The notes: generated from the sequence alone by a model not told the origin. Shown: positions 1-8,713, counted from the stretch's first letter. The stretch: DNA of 44,331 nucleotides from JAIQFL01 sp035295745 (GCA_035295745.1 DATGIL010000064.1:1-44331); one strand, 5' to 3'. Numbers and translations are program-made.

Positions 1-247
1 AGAACCCGGTCTCCCTGCGCTATGAACTCAGGGGGTTTGGGTAGGAAGTTTCTACCGTCTCGTTAGCCTTCTGAAGTAAATTCTCCAATCCCGCGTGCCC
101 GCGGTGCGTGCCGGCCAGCGGCCAGTCCTCGCCCGGAATGATCCACTCAATATCTTCGGCAGACAACGCCAGCAAACCTTGCTTATCGCGGCGGCCGAGT
201 GCCGCAAAAAAATTCTTCACAACCTCGACATTCTTTTCGATGCTCAT
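1..247 (-). pseudogene. SnoaL-like (NTF2-fold) protein, frameshifted, runs off left edge
   Basis: The start ATG is at 245-247. The first ~70 residues have the N-terminal half of a SnoaL/NTF2-like fold: MSIEKNVEVVKNFFAAL, then a D-x-x-W and a GxxWPLAGTHRGHAGL stretch. The frame then stops at a TAG at 20-22 after only 75 residues, whereas the family usually has about 120-140. If one C is added to the C5 run (plus-strand G5 near 31-35), the reading continues as NPPEFIAQGDRVL to the window edge, which is the expected family sequence. So it is either a genuine frameshift or a homopolymer sequencing error. The gene is last in the minus-strand redox cluster, 130 bp after the SDR. Proteins of this fold are small ligand-binding or isomerase-type enzymes; the substrate is unknown. 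Confidence 0.7.
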
Positions 248-376
248 CGAAATCTCTCCTTTTCCCTTACATCAAGCGTGTCCGATCTAATCGGCCATCT
301 CGGAACCATCCTTCTCGGGCCAAATCACACGGTTGACGATCGATTACGGCTCTTTCGAGAAGCGACCGCGCCGGGG

Positions 377-1144
377 TCAGACCTGCGCCATGCCTCCATC
401 GACGGCGAGATCCACACCGGTGATGTAAGAACTTTCATCGGAAGCAAGGAACACGACTGCTGCCGCGATTTCCTCGGGCATGCCTCTGCGACCCATTGGG
501 ATCTGCGTGGTGAACTGTGCGGCCGCTTGCTCGGCCTGTTCAGCGGTAAGGCCCGTGGTCGTCGCCAAGGCCGGGGTATCGATTGCTCCGGGGCTCATGC
601 AATTCACGCGGATCTTGCGGTCTTTCAATTCCAGAGTCCAGCCGCGCGCGAAGTTGCGCACGGCCGCCTTACTGGCGGCGTAGGCGCTAAACCCCGGGAG
701 CCCCAACACGTTCGAGACTGAAGAGGTCAGGATGATCGAGCCGCCATCTTTGAAGAGGGGAAGGGCCTTCTGCACCGTAAAGAACAGCCCCTTCACGTTC
801 ACGTCGAAGGTCTGGTCAAAATGGGCCTCCGTAGCTACCGCGAGCGGCGCGATTGTCCCCGCGCCCGCGTTCGCGAAGAGAACGTCGATGTGACCATGTT
901 TCTCTTTCACCGCGACATAGAGCCGGTCCAGATCATCCAAGCGCGATACATCGCCCGCGACCGTCGTGACGTTTCTCCCGATAAAGGCTGCGGCCTCCTT
1001 GAGCTCTTTCTCTCGCCGGCCAGTGATCACGACGTGCGCGCCTTCTTCAACGAAGCGCCTGGCGGTGGCCAAGCCAATCCCGCTGCTTCCGCCTGTGATC
1101 ACCGCAATTTTCCCCGCCAATTTTTGTCCATGGTTATGGTTCAT
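377..1144 (-). CDS. SDR-family NAD(P)-dependent oxidoreductase
   Basis: Classical short-chain dehydrogenase/reductase of 255 residues. It shows the Rossmann motif TGGSSGIG near residue 17, the NAGAG motif near residue 90, a catalytic Ser in SSVSN, the active-site Tyr and Lys in YAASK, and a C-terminal VDGGMAQV. I chose the ATG at 1142-1144 because AAGGAGA lies 6-7 bases upstream. A longer in-frame extension to 1246 would add 34 residues unlike the family and remove that ribosome site. It is paralogous to the SDR at 1875-2609, with an NAD(P)-binding protein between them, which suggests one transcript and an old duplication. The substrate is not predictable. Carbonyl or quinone reduction is an inference from family and context. 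Confidence 0.93.
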   Translation of the reverse strand: MNHNHGQKLAGKIAVITGGSSGIGLATARRFVEEGAHVVITGRREKELKEAAAFIGRNVTTVAGDVSRLDDLDRLYVAVKEKHGHIDVLFANAGAGTIAPLAVATEAHFDQTFDVNVKGLFFTVQKALPLFKDGGSIILTSSVSNVLGLPGFSAYAASKAAVRNFARGWTLELKDRKIRVNCMSPGAIDTPALATTTGLTAEQAEQAAAQFTTQIPMGRRGMPEEIAAAVVFLASDESSYITGVDLAVDGGMAQV

Positions 1145-1200
1145 ATGTTTTCTCCTTGTTTTTTGGGTGAATTTACGGCCAAAGCTTACACAACCACCGA

Positions 1201-1803
1201 TTACTGCTCCTTCTTGAACAAATCCTGGAAGATGAGCTGACCCCACGTTCGGCCGCGTGCATGCACCAGTCCGCCACCCTCATTGAGCCTTCCCAGCTTG
1301 ACGGGTGCGAACCCAAGTTTCTTGGCCAAATCCGCTACGGGTGCGATTGCGTCCGCGTCGTCGCTCGACAAGAAGACGACCCGGTGGCCGCCCTCGACGA
1401 TCGGATCGGTAGCTAATGTAGCCGCAATCAGATGATTGAAGCCTTTCACGACCTTCGCGCTGGTGAACGCCTTTGCAACGAAGGCAGATGACACGAGACC
1501 GTCCAGCGCTTCAGGTGGAACTCCGAACGCGTTCGTCGCGTCGATGACTGTCTTGCCTTCCCAGCTCGACAGAGCCTTCGCAACCTCGCGATGCTCCCCG
1601 AACGGGACCGCCAGGATGATTGTCTCGGCCTCGAGTGCATCCCGCAGCGACTTGGCGACGACAGTGGGTCCAATCGCCTGAGCCTCCGGTGCCAAGGCCT
1701 CGGGCGGCCGGCGACTCGCGACGGTGACTGCGATGTTCTTACGGGCAAAAGCGTGGGCGAGTGCCTGGCCTATCTTGCCGAATCCTACAATTGCGTAGCT
1801 CAT
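1201..1803 (-). CDS. NAD(P)-binding oxidoreductase, F420-dependent NADP reductase-like (COG2085)
   Basis: A 200-residue protein starting MSYAIVGFGKIGQALAHAF: a GxGxxG dinucleotide fold at the extreme N-terminus, then a basic SRRPPE loop that suits NADP(H). The middle carries ILAVPFGEH and VIDATNAFG, and the C-terminal half has VKGFNHL, typical of predicted dinucleotide-binding enzymes related to F420H2:NADP oxidoreductase. AAGGAG sits 6 bases before the ATG. It lies 71 bp after the upstream SDR and 56 bp before the next one, so co-transcription is likely. The family resemblance is clear. Whether it uses F420 or a small organic electron acceptor cannot be told from sequence. Confidence 0.88.
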   Translation of the reverse strand: MSYAIVGFGKIGQALAHAFARKNIAVTVASRRPPEALAPEAQAIGPTVVAKSLRDALEAETIILAVPFGEHREVAKALSSWEGKTVIDATNAFGVPPEALDGLVSSAFVAKAFTSAKVVKGFNHLIAATLATDPIVEGGHRVVFLSSDDADAIAPVADLAKKLGFAPVKLGRLNEGGGLVHARGRTWGQLIFQDLFKKEQ

Positions 1804-1874
1804 ATGTTCTCCTTCGGTTTACTGAAATCTCCGGCGCTTCGAATCATCGAATGGAGCGCCGTTGCGTGATCGGG

Positions 1875-2609
1875 TCAGATTTGCGCCAGGCCGCCGTCGA
1901 CGGCGAGCTCGCTCGCGGTCATGAAGCTGCTGTCGTCCGACGCGAGAAAGGCAGCAGCCGCCCCGATCTCCGCCGGATCGGCCATGCGCTGGAGCGGAGT
2001 CATCGAGGCGTAGACTCTCTGGCCCTCCTCGCCTAGCGCTGCCTTCGCGAGTTCGGTCGCGGTCGGCCCGGGCGACAGCACGTTTACCCGGATGCCCGTG
2101 CCTTTCAGGTCCTCCGCCCAGGTCCGCGCGAGGTTACGCACTGCCGCCTTGCTCGCGCTGTAGACGCTCATTGTCGGGGCGCCCGTGGTGCCGGCGCTTG
2201 AGCCTGTCAGGATGATCGAACCGCCCTTGCCCATCAGCGGCAGCGCCTTCTGGACCGTGAAGATCGTACCCTTCACATTGGTGTCGAAGGTCTCGTCAAT
2301 GTGCTCGGCGGTGATCTTGCCGAGCGGAAGCGGGCTGCCCGCCCCCGCATTCGCGAAGACGATGTCGAGGGTTCCGCGTTGGGCCTTCACCGCCGCGTAG
2401 AGTCGGTCGAGGCCGGCCAGATCGGCGACCGAGCCCTTCACCGCGCGGGCGTTGGGCCCGAGCTCGGCCACAGCGGCGTCGAGCTCTGCCTGGCGGCGTC
2501 CGAAGAGGAAGACGATGGCGCCCTCCTCGATGAAGCGCTTTGCTGCGGCGCGGCCGATGCCGGTAGCGCCACCGGTGATGACTGCAACCTTTCCTTCAAG
2601 CTTTCCCAT
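1875..2609 (-). CDS. SDR-family NAD(P)-dependent oxidoreductase, first gene of the redox cluster
   Basis: A 244-residue short-chain dehydrogenase with TGGATGIG (cofactor site, near residue 12), NAGAG, Ser in TGSSAG, YSASK catalytic Tyr/Lys, and the ending LAVDGGLAQI. GGGAGGGAG precedes the ATG by 6 bases. It is the promoter-proximal gene of the minus-strand set and is transcribed away from the AraC regulator across a 181-bp gap. Its closest relative in the window is the SDR at 377-1144, which shares motif spacing and C-terminal sequence. The reaction is NAD(P)H-linked oxidation/reduction of an unknown alcohol or carbonyl. Confidence 0.93.
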   Translation of the reverse strand: MGKLEGKVAVITGGATGIGRAAAKRFIEEGAIVFLFGRRQAELDAAVAELGPNARAVKGSVADLAGLDRLYAAVKAQRGTLDIVFANAGAGSPLPLGKITAEHIDETFDTNVKGTIFTVQKALPLMGKGGSIILTGSSAGTTGAPTMSVYSASKAAVRNLARTWAEDLKGTGIRVNVLSPGPTATELAKAALGEEGQRVYASMTPLQRMADPAEIGAAAAFLASDDSSFMTASELAVDGGLAQI

Positions 2610-2790
2610 AATTACTCCCTCCCGGTAGATCTCGGTACACTACAGTAGAGTTCTTTAGCGGTGGACGAGAACTGCTCAGGAGTCCGAGATCGTTGTCTAC
2701 TCGTCCAAACATAGGGCGCAAACGAGCTGTTTTGCACCTTTCAGGAGCTGGGACGCGCGGCTTCGAGGGAAAGGAGTGCAGGTGCTGTGA
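2610..2790. promoter_or_regulatory. Divergent control region between SDR cluster and AraC gene
   Basis: This 181-bp gap must hold the promoters of both the minus-strand redox genes and the plus-strand AraC-type regulator. It contains the small dyad CTACAGTAG at about 2640-2650. A short reading frame on the minus strand through this region has no family features and was not called. No convincing -35/-10 pair could be assigned on either side. Confidence 0.4.
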
Positions 2791-3798
2791 ATGGAGGCTC
2801 AATTGGACCCGATAACAGACATCTTCAGAACCATGCACGTAACCGCTTTCGGTCAGCACAGGCTCGAAGCCACAGCCCCGTGGGGTTTGATGCAGGAAAA
2901 GCGGACCGAAGAGAAACTCGCACCTTCCGGCCAAATAGATTCACCCACAGATCTGGCGCACTACGCCATGCTGTCGCGCGGTAACTGCTGGCTCAGCGTC
3001 GGAGGCATTCCGGACCCGATTCCACTCACCGGTGGCGACTGCTTCTTGGTGGCCCGCGACACCTCGATCGTCATGCGCGATAGCCTGCGAACACGTCCAA
3101 GGTCAACCTTCGGCGAAATCGCCGCCAAAGCCAACGGGAATGTCGCTCATCATGGAGGGGGTGGCGCGCCGACGACAATCGTCTGTGGGTCGATGAGTTT
3201 CGATCGCGCCAGCCTGAGGCCGATCACTCAGTTATTGCCGAGCTTCATTCTGATTAGGGCCGAGCAGGCACGCACGCTTGCTCTTCACGACACAATGCGA
3301 GCGCTGGCGTCAGAAATGGCAGAGCAGGCGCCGGGATCTGAAATAGTCGCGAATCGGCTAGCCGAGGTCCTGTTTATCCAAATACTCCGGGCGCATATCG
3401 CGTCGGGACCGGAACGTAACAAAGGATGGCTTCGTGCGATCTTTGATCCTCAAATGGGCACTGCCCTGAGTGCCATTCACGATAGTGTGGATACACCATG
3501 GACAGTCGAATCTCTGGCCGAAGCGGCGGGCATGTCCCGCTCCGCATTCGCAGCGCGTTTTAAAGAGCTACTCGGACAAACACCGCTGGAATACGTAACC
3601 GAGTGGAGGATGCAGAAGGCAATGCGGTTACTACAACAGCGCGACAAGAAGCTCATAGACGTTGCCCGGTCGGTCGGTTACGAGTCCGGCGCTGCCTTCA
3701 GTAAGGCGTTCAAGCGAGTTGTCGGAATCAACCCTGGTGAATACCTCAAAGGTGGTTTTGAAGGCCACGGTAATGCCGGAGTGGTGGAAGATTCTTGA
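2791..3798 (+). CDS. AraC-family transcriptional regulator with N-terminal cupin sensor
   Basis: A 335-residue protein. Residues ~1-200 fit the AraC cupin-type ligand domain, including MLSRGNCWLSVGG and PIPLTGGDCFLV. Residues ~225-325 form the two helix-turn-helix motifs: WTVESLAEAAGMSRSAFAAR, then LIDVARSVGYESGAAFSKAF and the closing KRVVGINPGEYL. An in-frame TGA immediately precedes the ATG, so no longer start is possible. AAGGAG is 14 bases upstream, a longer than usual spacing. Its head-to-head position makes it the likely local regulator of the SDR/reductase genes, probably an activator responding to a small molecule, by analogy with this class. The target and ligand are inferred. Confidence 0.92.
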   Translation: MEAQLDPITDIFRTMHVTAFGQHRLEATAPWGLMQEKRTEEKLAPSGQIDSPTDLAHYAMLSRGNCWLSVGGIPDPIPLTGGDCFLVARDTSIVMRDSLRTRPRSTFGEIAAKANGNVAHHGGGGAPTTIVCGSMSFDRASLRPITQLLPSFILIRAEQARTLALHDTMRALASEMAEQAPGSEIVANRLAEVLFIQILRAHIASGPERNKGWLRAIFDPQMGTALSAIHDSVDTPWTVESLAEAAGMSRSAFAARFKELLGQTPLEYVTEWRMQKAMRLLQQRDKKLIDVARSVGYESGAAFSKAFKRVVGINPGEYLKGGFEGHGNAGVVEDS

Positions 3799-4407
3799 AG
3801 GGGAGGATTCTGACTTTGGTGGTGGGGCCTAGGTGCCATGGAGTGTGTTCTTCCAATGAAATGGTGGCCCAGGTGCCTCGCATTTGGGAACGGGAGACCA
3901 CGGACTCAAAACCCGAAGCAGACCACGATCAGTCCTGGTAAACGGCCATCCGGCTTGGATGCGCAGTCGCCGGCTCGCTGAATCGCATCTATCGAGCCGT
4001 TTCATTGACTGCCCAGGTTAGTCGCCGGTCCCGCCAACTGACAGGTGCTTGAGGTACGGATCAGTGTCGGGCTTTTCGATCAACTTGATCTCTATCCACT
4101 CTCCCGATGTGGCGTAGTCCAGGGCATCGCCGCGTTCGCGTCCTCGATCCCATCCCAACGAACCGAGTTGCGTCGTCTCTTTGGTGAGACGATTCCCGAC
4201 TGCACACTCCAGTGCAGACCGACGAAGCGAGGTTTGTCAACCTGTCCAGCCAGCCAAGCAAACGATCGTTGTGCGTCAGCGGCATCCAGCTATACTCGCG
4301 CGCCGCCAACATGCGCCAGGGTAGGGTCGGCATCTAATGCGGCCGCCTATCGTGACTCACGCGAGGGAGCATTTTTCTTCTTGGCGGCGTTACGAATGAA
4401 CCACAAA
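3799..4407. other. 609-bp gap between convergent AraC and ADOP1; possible gene remnant
   Basis: No intact gene is convincing here. On the minus strand 4236-4018 an open stretch without an ATG ends naturally at TAA and reads like protein (segments GSLGWDRGRERGDALDY and EWIEIKLIEKPDTDPYLKHL). It could be the tail of a decayed gene, but I do not recognise the family. The plus-strand frame at 4045-4491 runs into ADOP1 antisense and has no recognisable content. No tRNA or clear terminator was seen. Confidence 0.3.
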
Positions 4408-7143
4408 TTATTCCTGCCGCAAAGCCGCCAGCGGATCAATTCGGGACGCTCGTCTTGCCGGCGCATAGCCGGCGAGAATCGCGGCGCTTAGGAGAACGAC
4501 ACCGGCCAGCGCCAGGGTTCCCGGATCATTGGGCTGGGTTTCGAACAGAAACGATTTGACCAGCTGCGACGCGCTCAACGCGGCAGGCACGCTGATCGCG
4601 AGTCCCACCGCCGCCAGTAGCAGAACGCGGCGCAGAACCATCCACACCACGGCGCCGCGTTGCGCGCCCAGAGCCATACGGATTCCAATCTCGCCGACCT
4701 GCCGCGCGACGCTGTAGGACATCGTCCCATAGAGTCCCACGCATGCGATCAGGAGAGCCAGAACCGCGAAACCCGTGCATAGCTTCGCGAACAGGAGTTC
4801 CCGGCTGATCGTCCGGTCGATTTCCTCAGCCTGTGTGACCACGTTGGTGACGGGTATGCGGGAATCTGCCTCCCGCACGATCTCACGCACACTCTTGACA
4901 TACCCCAGAGGATCGCCCGCCGTGCGCAGCGCGTAGGTCACTCGGTCCGCAGAAAACTGGCTGACCGCTACGAACATGGTCATCGAACTAGCCTCTTCCT
5001 CTTTCAGACCACCGTACCGCAGGTTAGCCGAGACTCCGATGATTTCGAGATCTCGCTCCTCGTCCACTGCCGTGATGCGCCGGCCCACCGGATTCTCGTT
5101 CCCGAAGTAGGTCTGCGCCAGCCGCTCGCTGATCACTGCCACCGGCGTGGAGCCCGGCTGGTCGCGCTCGTCAATCTCACGCCCGACCAGGATTGGAATC
5201 CGCATCGTCGTGAGGAAATGCGGTCCGGCGGCCAGCACGCCTGCGCCATCAATGGTAACAGCGCCCACCTTCATCTCGCCCCTGATTGCCGCTCCGGCGC
5301 GGCCGGCGTTGATGATCGAGGAGTTCGAAAGCGTCGCGCTGCTCACTCCGGGGATCGATTCGAAGCGCTTGCGCAGGTCCGCGTAAAAAGTGACAATCTC
5401 GGGGTCGCGATGCCCGGCCTGGCGCGCATTCAACGAGAACAGAAGGATGTTCTCTCGGGCGTATCCCAGTTGGACGGAGTGCAGGTGGTTGAGTGTCCGG
5501 ACAAACAGACCGGCGGCGACCAGGATGAGAAAAGAGATCGCGATTTGGGCGATCACCAGCAGGTGCTGCGCGCGCCGCCGCGGTCCGCCGCCGCTTTGGT
5601 TCTTCAGCGCGGGTATGACGTCTGGACGTGTCGACTGAATCGCTGGAGCGAGGCCGAATAACAGGCCGCAAACCACCGAGAGCGCCGCCGTCACGCCCAG
5701 CACGCTCCAGTTCAGTTCCACGTGCAGCGCAAGGTTCCTCTGCCCGTTGGAGAGCAGAAACGCCAGTGTCCGCATGCCCCAGACCGCAAACAAGACCCCG
5801 ACTGCTCCACCGAGCGACGCCAGCATCACACTCTCGGTAAGCAACTGCCGCACGACGCGGAGGCGTCCCGCTCCCAGGCTGAGCCGGACAGCCATTTCCC
5901 GGCGCCGCGCGGCGGCCCTTGCCAGCAGCAGGTTGGCGATGTTCGCGCACGTGATCGCCAGGATCAATCCCACCATCGCCAGCAGCACGTACAGAGGCTT
6001 CGAATACTGGCGGCGTAAACCGCCCAGACCTTCGGCGCCGGGATTCAGAGTCAGCGCGGGCAGTTTGGCGCGCTCACCTTCGGTCTTCGCGGTGGTGGCA
6101 ACCCATTGATGGAAACGAGGAGCCAATGCTGCCTGCGCCTGGGCCATGCTGACGCCGGGACGGAGACGGCCCATCATTTCGAGCCAGTAGAAGTTTCCGT
6201 CGGGATACATACGAGCCGCGCGGGCGCCGTCTACCAGCACATTCGTGTGCAGCGGAAGGTAGAGGTCCGACGCCGCGGCAGGGTCTACTCCGAAGAATTC
6301 CGGCGGCGCGACGCCAATCACCGTGAAGGGCACATTATCGACGAGAACCGCTTGTCCGATCGCACTCGGCGGTCCTCCAAAGCGATTCTGGCTTGTCGCG
6401 AAACTGATTACGACGACCGGCGCTGCGCCTGGACGGTCGTCTTCGGACTCGATCAGACGTCCCGCGGCCGGTGACACTCCCAGCCCGCGAAAATACTCGC
6501 CGGTGATGTACTCCGCGCTGGCGCTCGCGGCCTGCGCGTGGACGGCCAGGTTATGGTTGCGCCCGTTGAAGTACCCGAAAAGCGTGGAAAAGACGGGATT
6601 CTCCTCGCGGAGCGTCTCGAACGCGGGGTACGGGAATATCCCGCTGACCAGGTCGCCTTTGTCCCCCGGCCAGAAAAGGCCCTGTAACCCGTGAATGACC
6701 CAGTCCTCGCCGCCCTCCCGGGGCCGCCGGCCATGCCAATTCAGGACCACCAGCGACTCGGGATCGGCCACCGGCAGCGAGCGCAACAGAATCGCCTCCA
6801 TCAAGCTGTAGATCGCCGTATTCGCCCCGATACCGAGCGCGAGCGACAAGACCGCCAGGGCGGTGAAGGCCTTGTTGCCCGCCATGGCGCGACAGCCATA
6901 GCGGAAATCCTGGCCAAGTTCCGACAAAAACCGTGTCATCCAAATCTCCCGTGACTCTTCTTGCTTCTGCCCGATGTTGCCAAATCGCCGGCGCGCTTCC
7001 GCTCTGGCGCATTCCGGCATCATGCCGTCTGCTTGCAGTTCCGCGGCTTTTTCCGCAAGATGGAGTTCCATTTCCTCGCGCAGCGCCTCGCTGCGCCTGG
7101 AGCTGTCCATCCAATACTTCAGCCGTCGTAACACGTCCGTCAC
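4408..7143 (-). CDS. ADOP-family ABC transporter permease (MacB/FtsX-like), copy 1
   Basis: A 911-residue permease matching the acidobacterial duplicated orphan permease architecture. A cytosolic N-terminus (REEMELHLAEKAAELQ...ARRRFGN) is followed by TM1 at ~92-115 (LAVLSLALGIGANTAIYS), then a MacB-type periplasmic domain to ~360. The first FtsX block is at ~390-515 (ANLLLARAAARRREMAVRLS), a TM lies at ~547-570, then a second periplasmic domain. The final FtsX block at ~790-905 ends in APARRASRIDPLAALRQE. It starts with GTG at 7141-7143, overlapping the PadR stop as GTGA, so the two are translationally coupled. No ATPase gene is in the window, as usual for the family. Related MacB-type permeases act in export or mechanotransmission; substrate unknown. 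Confidence 0.93.
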   Translation of the reverse strand: MTDVLRRLKYWMDSSRRSEALREEMELHLAEKAAELQADGMMPECARAEARRRFGNIGQKQEESREIWMTRFLSELGQDFRYGCRAMAGNKAFTALAVLSLALGIGANTAIYSLMEAILLRSLPVADPESLVVLNWHGRRPREGGEDWVIHGLQGLFWPGDKGDLVSGIFPYPAFETLREENPVFSTLFGYFNGRNHNLAVHAQAASASAEYITGEYFRGLGVSPAAGRLIESEDDRPGAAPVVVISFATSQNRFGGPPSAIGQAVLVDNVPFTVIGVAPPEFFGVDPAAASDLYLPLHTNVLVDGARAARMYPDGNFYWLEMMGRLRPGVSMAQAQAALAPRFHQWVATTAKTEGERAKLPALTLNPGAEGLGGLRRQYSKPLYVLLAMVGLILAITCANIANLLLARAAARRREMAVRLSLGAGRLRVVRQLLTESVMLASLGGAVGVLFAVWGMRTLAFLLSNGQRNLALHVELNWSVLGVTAALSVVCGLLFGLAPAIQSTRPDVIPALKNQSGGGPRRRAQHLLVIAQIAISFLILVAAGLFVRTLNHLHSVQLGYARENILLFSLNARQAGHRDPEIVTFYADLRKRFESIPGVSSATLSNSSIINAGRAGAAIRGEMKVGAVTIDGAGVLAAGPHFLTTMRIPILVGREIDERDQPGSTPVAVISERLAQTYFGNENPVGRRITAVDEERDLEIIGVSANLRYGGLKEEEASSMTMFVAVSQFSADRVTYALRTAGDPLGYVKSVREIVREADSRIPVTNVVTQAEEIDRTISRELLFAKLCTGFAVLALLIACVGLYGTMSYSVARQVGEIGIRMALGAQRGAVVWMVLRRVLLLAAVGLAISVPAALSASQLVKSFLFETQPNDPGTLALAGVVLLSAAILAGYAPARRASRIDPLAALRQE

Positions 7144-7478
7144 TCCGTTCCCATCACGCGCGCGATCGCCAGCGTGAGTTTGGCGTACTTCCGGGTTTCG
7201 ATGGCCAACTGTTTGCGGCCAGCCGCCGTGATCTTGTAGATCCGTGCCCGCCGATTGTTCGGCGTCACTCCCCAGACACCGTCAATCCAGGCGTTTAGCT
7301 CCAGCCGCTGGAGAGCGGGGTACAGCGAGCCCTCCTCGACGAGGAGCTCGTTGTCCGACGACTGTTGAATGAACTGGACTATGCCGTATCCATGGAGATC
7401 GCGCAGCGACAGCGTCCGCAGAATCAGCATATCCAGCGAACCGGGCAACGAATCGTTCTTTTGCGACTTGCGTCCCAT
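7140..7478 (-). CDS. PadR-family transcriptional regulator, copy 1
   Basis: A 112-residue PadR winged-helix repressor. It has the signature start LPGSLDMLILRTLSLRDLHGYGI, EEGSLYPALQRLE in the recognition region, and ARIYKITAAGRKQL in the wing. The family's short form is about 105-115 residues, so this is full length. Its stop overlaps the GTG start of ADOP1 by four bases (GTGA). PadR proteins normally repress their own operon until a ligand or stress releases them, so self-control of PadR1-ADOP1 is the likely role. The region just upstream of its ATG holds a perfect 10-bp palindrome. Confidence 0.94.
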   Translation of the reverse strand: MGRKSQKNDSLPGSLDMLILRTLSLRDLHGYGIVQFIQQSSDNELLVEEGSLYPALQRLELNAWIDGVWGVTPNNRRARIYKITAAGRKQLAIETRKYAKLTLAIARVMGTE

Positions 7479-7481
7479 ACC

Positions 7482-7491
7482 AAGAATTCTT
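7482..7491. promoter_or_regulatory. 10-bp palindrome before padR1, possible operator core
   Basis: AAGAATTCTT is a perfect palindrome three bases upstream of the padR1 start codon, where an autorepressor would block transcription or translation. It is shorter than the dyad before padR2 and shares no sequence with it, so this is only a candidate. Confidence 0.3.
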
Positions 7492-7927
7492 AGCTTACGG
7501 CGGCGAGGTTACGCGAGTCAAGTTCGAGATGTCAAACCCGCTCGACCACCTCCCGCTCGACATCCTGGCTTGCTCACTCGCGAGGGCTGCTGCGCGGGCG
7601 ACAGAGAATTGCGGGAAACTACACCGCCGAATGAGAGGCCGAAGACCGGCTGGCTGCGATACCGAGGAGGCATTGACAGACTCCGGTCGAGGGCGATTAA
7701 CGCACTATACGGGCAAGTGTGCCAGACTCTGGCCCAGGCAATCCGTCGCTGGGTGTCCGCCAGCGGACGCCGTAGTGCCATAGAAGGACGGCTGCCAACT
7801 CATTTCCTTTTATCATCAATCGAGTAGAGATGGCGAGACGTGTGCAAAGCACTGCCATGGATTTCGGAGTTGGTTCCCAGCAAGCGATAAGAAGGTTCTC
7901 GATGGGGGAAGCGAGTGCCGACCGCGA
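7492..7927. other. Gap without a recognisable gene
   Basis: About 430 bp between padR1 and the first TIGR03435 remnant. The frames here have no family motifs. A small GTCCGC-CA-GCGGAC hairpin is present near 7755-7770. Because the next feature is the decayed tail of a gene, the right part of this stretch may be the eroded front of that gene, but nothing recognisable is left. Confidence 0.35.
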
Positions 7928-8180
7928 ATGGCGTCGAATCGGAAACTACATCTAAAACGGCGGGAAGATCCGTTACAGATCCGATCCGCCGGCGATTACG
8001 ACCCGCACATCGAGTTGCCGCCCGAGGCGCCGGTGCCCAAACCGGGCGAGGCAGCCGCCAGCGAGCCGAGTGGTCCGAGCTTGATGGCGCTGCAGGAGCA
8101 GTTGGGCTCCAGTTGAAGACGACCAAGGGGCCGGTGGAATTTCTAGGATCGACCGGATCGAGCGTCCGTCGGCGAATTAG
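7928..8180 (+). pseudogene. TIGR03435-type protein, decayed C-terminal remnant
   Basis: Only the tail of a soil-associated TIGR03435 protein is readable, and it needs two frame corrections. The first segment gives GDYDPHIELPPEAP and ASEPSGPSLMALQEQLG. After a one-base gap near 8106 the frame becomes LQLKTTKGPVEFL. After a second one-base gap near 8146 it becomes IDRIERPSAN and a TAG at 8178-8180. Restored, this closely parallels the intact family member at 11058-11879, which ends ALQQELGLRLEARKAPVEFLVVDHAEK. The start and the first two thirds are missing. It is followed after 19 bp by a second broken copy. Confidence 0.7.
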
Positions 8181-8199
8181 GAGCACGTTGGAGGGCATC

Positions 8200-8581
8200 A
8201 TGAAGAAGGTGGTAGTGGTTGGCTTGTACGCCGCTGGGCTCGCGATCTGCCAGCAGCCGAAGTTCGAGTTGGCAGACGTGCATTCGAGCAAGACCTCACG
8301 TGGCGCAGCGCAGAATTTTGGCGGCGCCCGCGTACATCGATCATCCGGTGGTGGATGAGACCGGGATCGAGGGCGGCTGGAACTTCTTTATTGGCTGGAC
8401 GCCGCTCTCCATGCTGCAACAGGCGGACAATTCCAATCAACCCGCGGAGACCGCGGCGGATCCCACCAAGATCTCCTTTTTCGAGGCTGTCGAGCGGGAA
8501 CTGGGGCTGAAGTTGGTAAAGGCTACGCGAATGTACCCCGCGATCGTAGTGGATCACATCGAGGAGAAGCCGGTGGAGTGA
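8200..8581 (+). pseudogene. TIGR03435-type protein with large internal deletion and frameshift
   Basis: GGAGGG is followed by ATG at 8200 and the signal-like MKKVVVVGLYAAGLAICQQ, then PKFELADVHSSKT, the normal beginning of a TIGR03435 protein. Around 8290-8330 the sequence jumps, one base out of frame, to the family's C-terminal part: AAPAYIDHPVVDETGIEGGW, then FFEAVERELGLKLVKAT and AIVVDHIEEKPVE, ending in TGA at 8579-8581. The original frame instead ends at 8358. Relative to the 273-residue intact relative at 11058-11879, roughly 150 central residues are lost. The preserved ribosome site and ends suggest a fairly recent deletion. Confidence 0.75.
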
Positions 8582-8713
8582 CGCCATCCGACCGATTGGC
8601 ATTGCTGGCGCGTCATTCGCCGGCTCATCGATCGGGCCGAAGAGGAACTCGCAATCGCTGCCGATGGTTTCATGCGATGCGGAGGCGTTGGTATGCCGGT
8701 TTAGCTCTCGATT

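Noticed and set aside
1145..1246. Upstream extension of the SDR at 377-1144
   Set aside because: It would place an unrelated 34-residue leader before the Rossmann fold and overlap the upstream gene, while AAGGAGA sits correctly before the ATG at 1142-1144.
2596..2934. Minus-strand open frame across the SDR-AraC gap
   Set aside because: It overlaps the starts of both neighbouring genes, shows no motif, and would occupy the divergent promoter region.
3799..4060. A tRNA or small RNA in the gap after AraC
   Set aside because: No cloverleaf, CCA end or T-loop consensus could be found, and no promoter-terminator pair.
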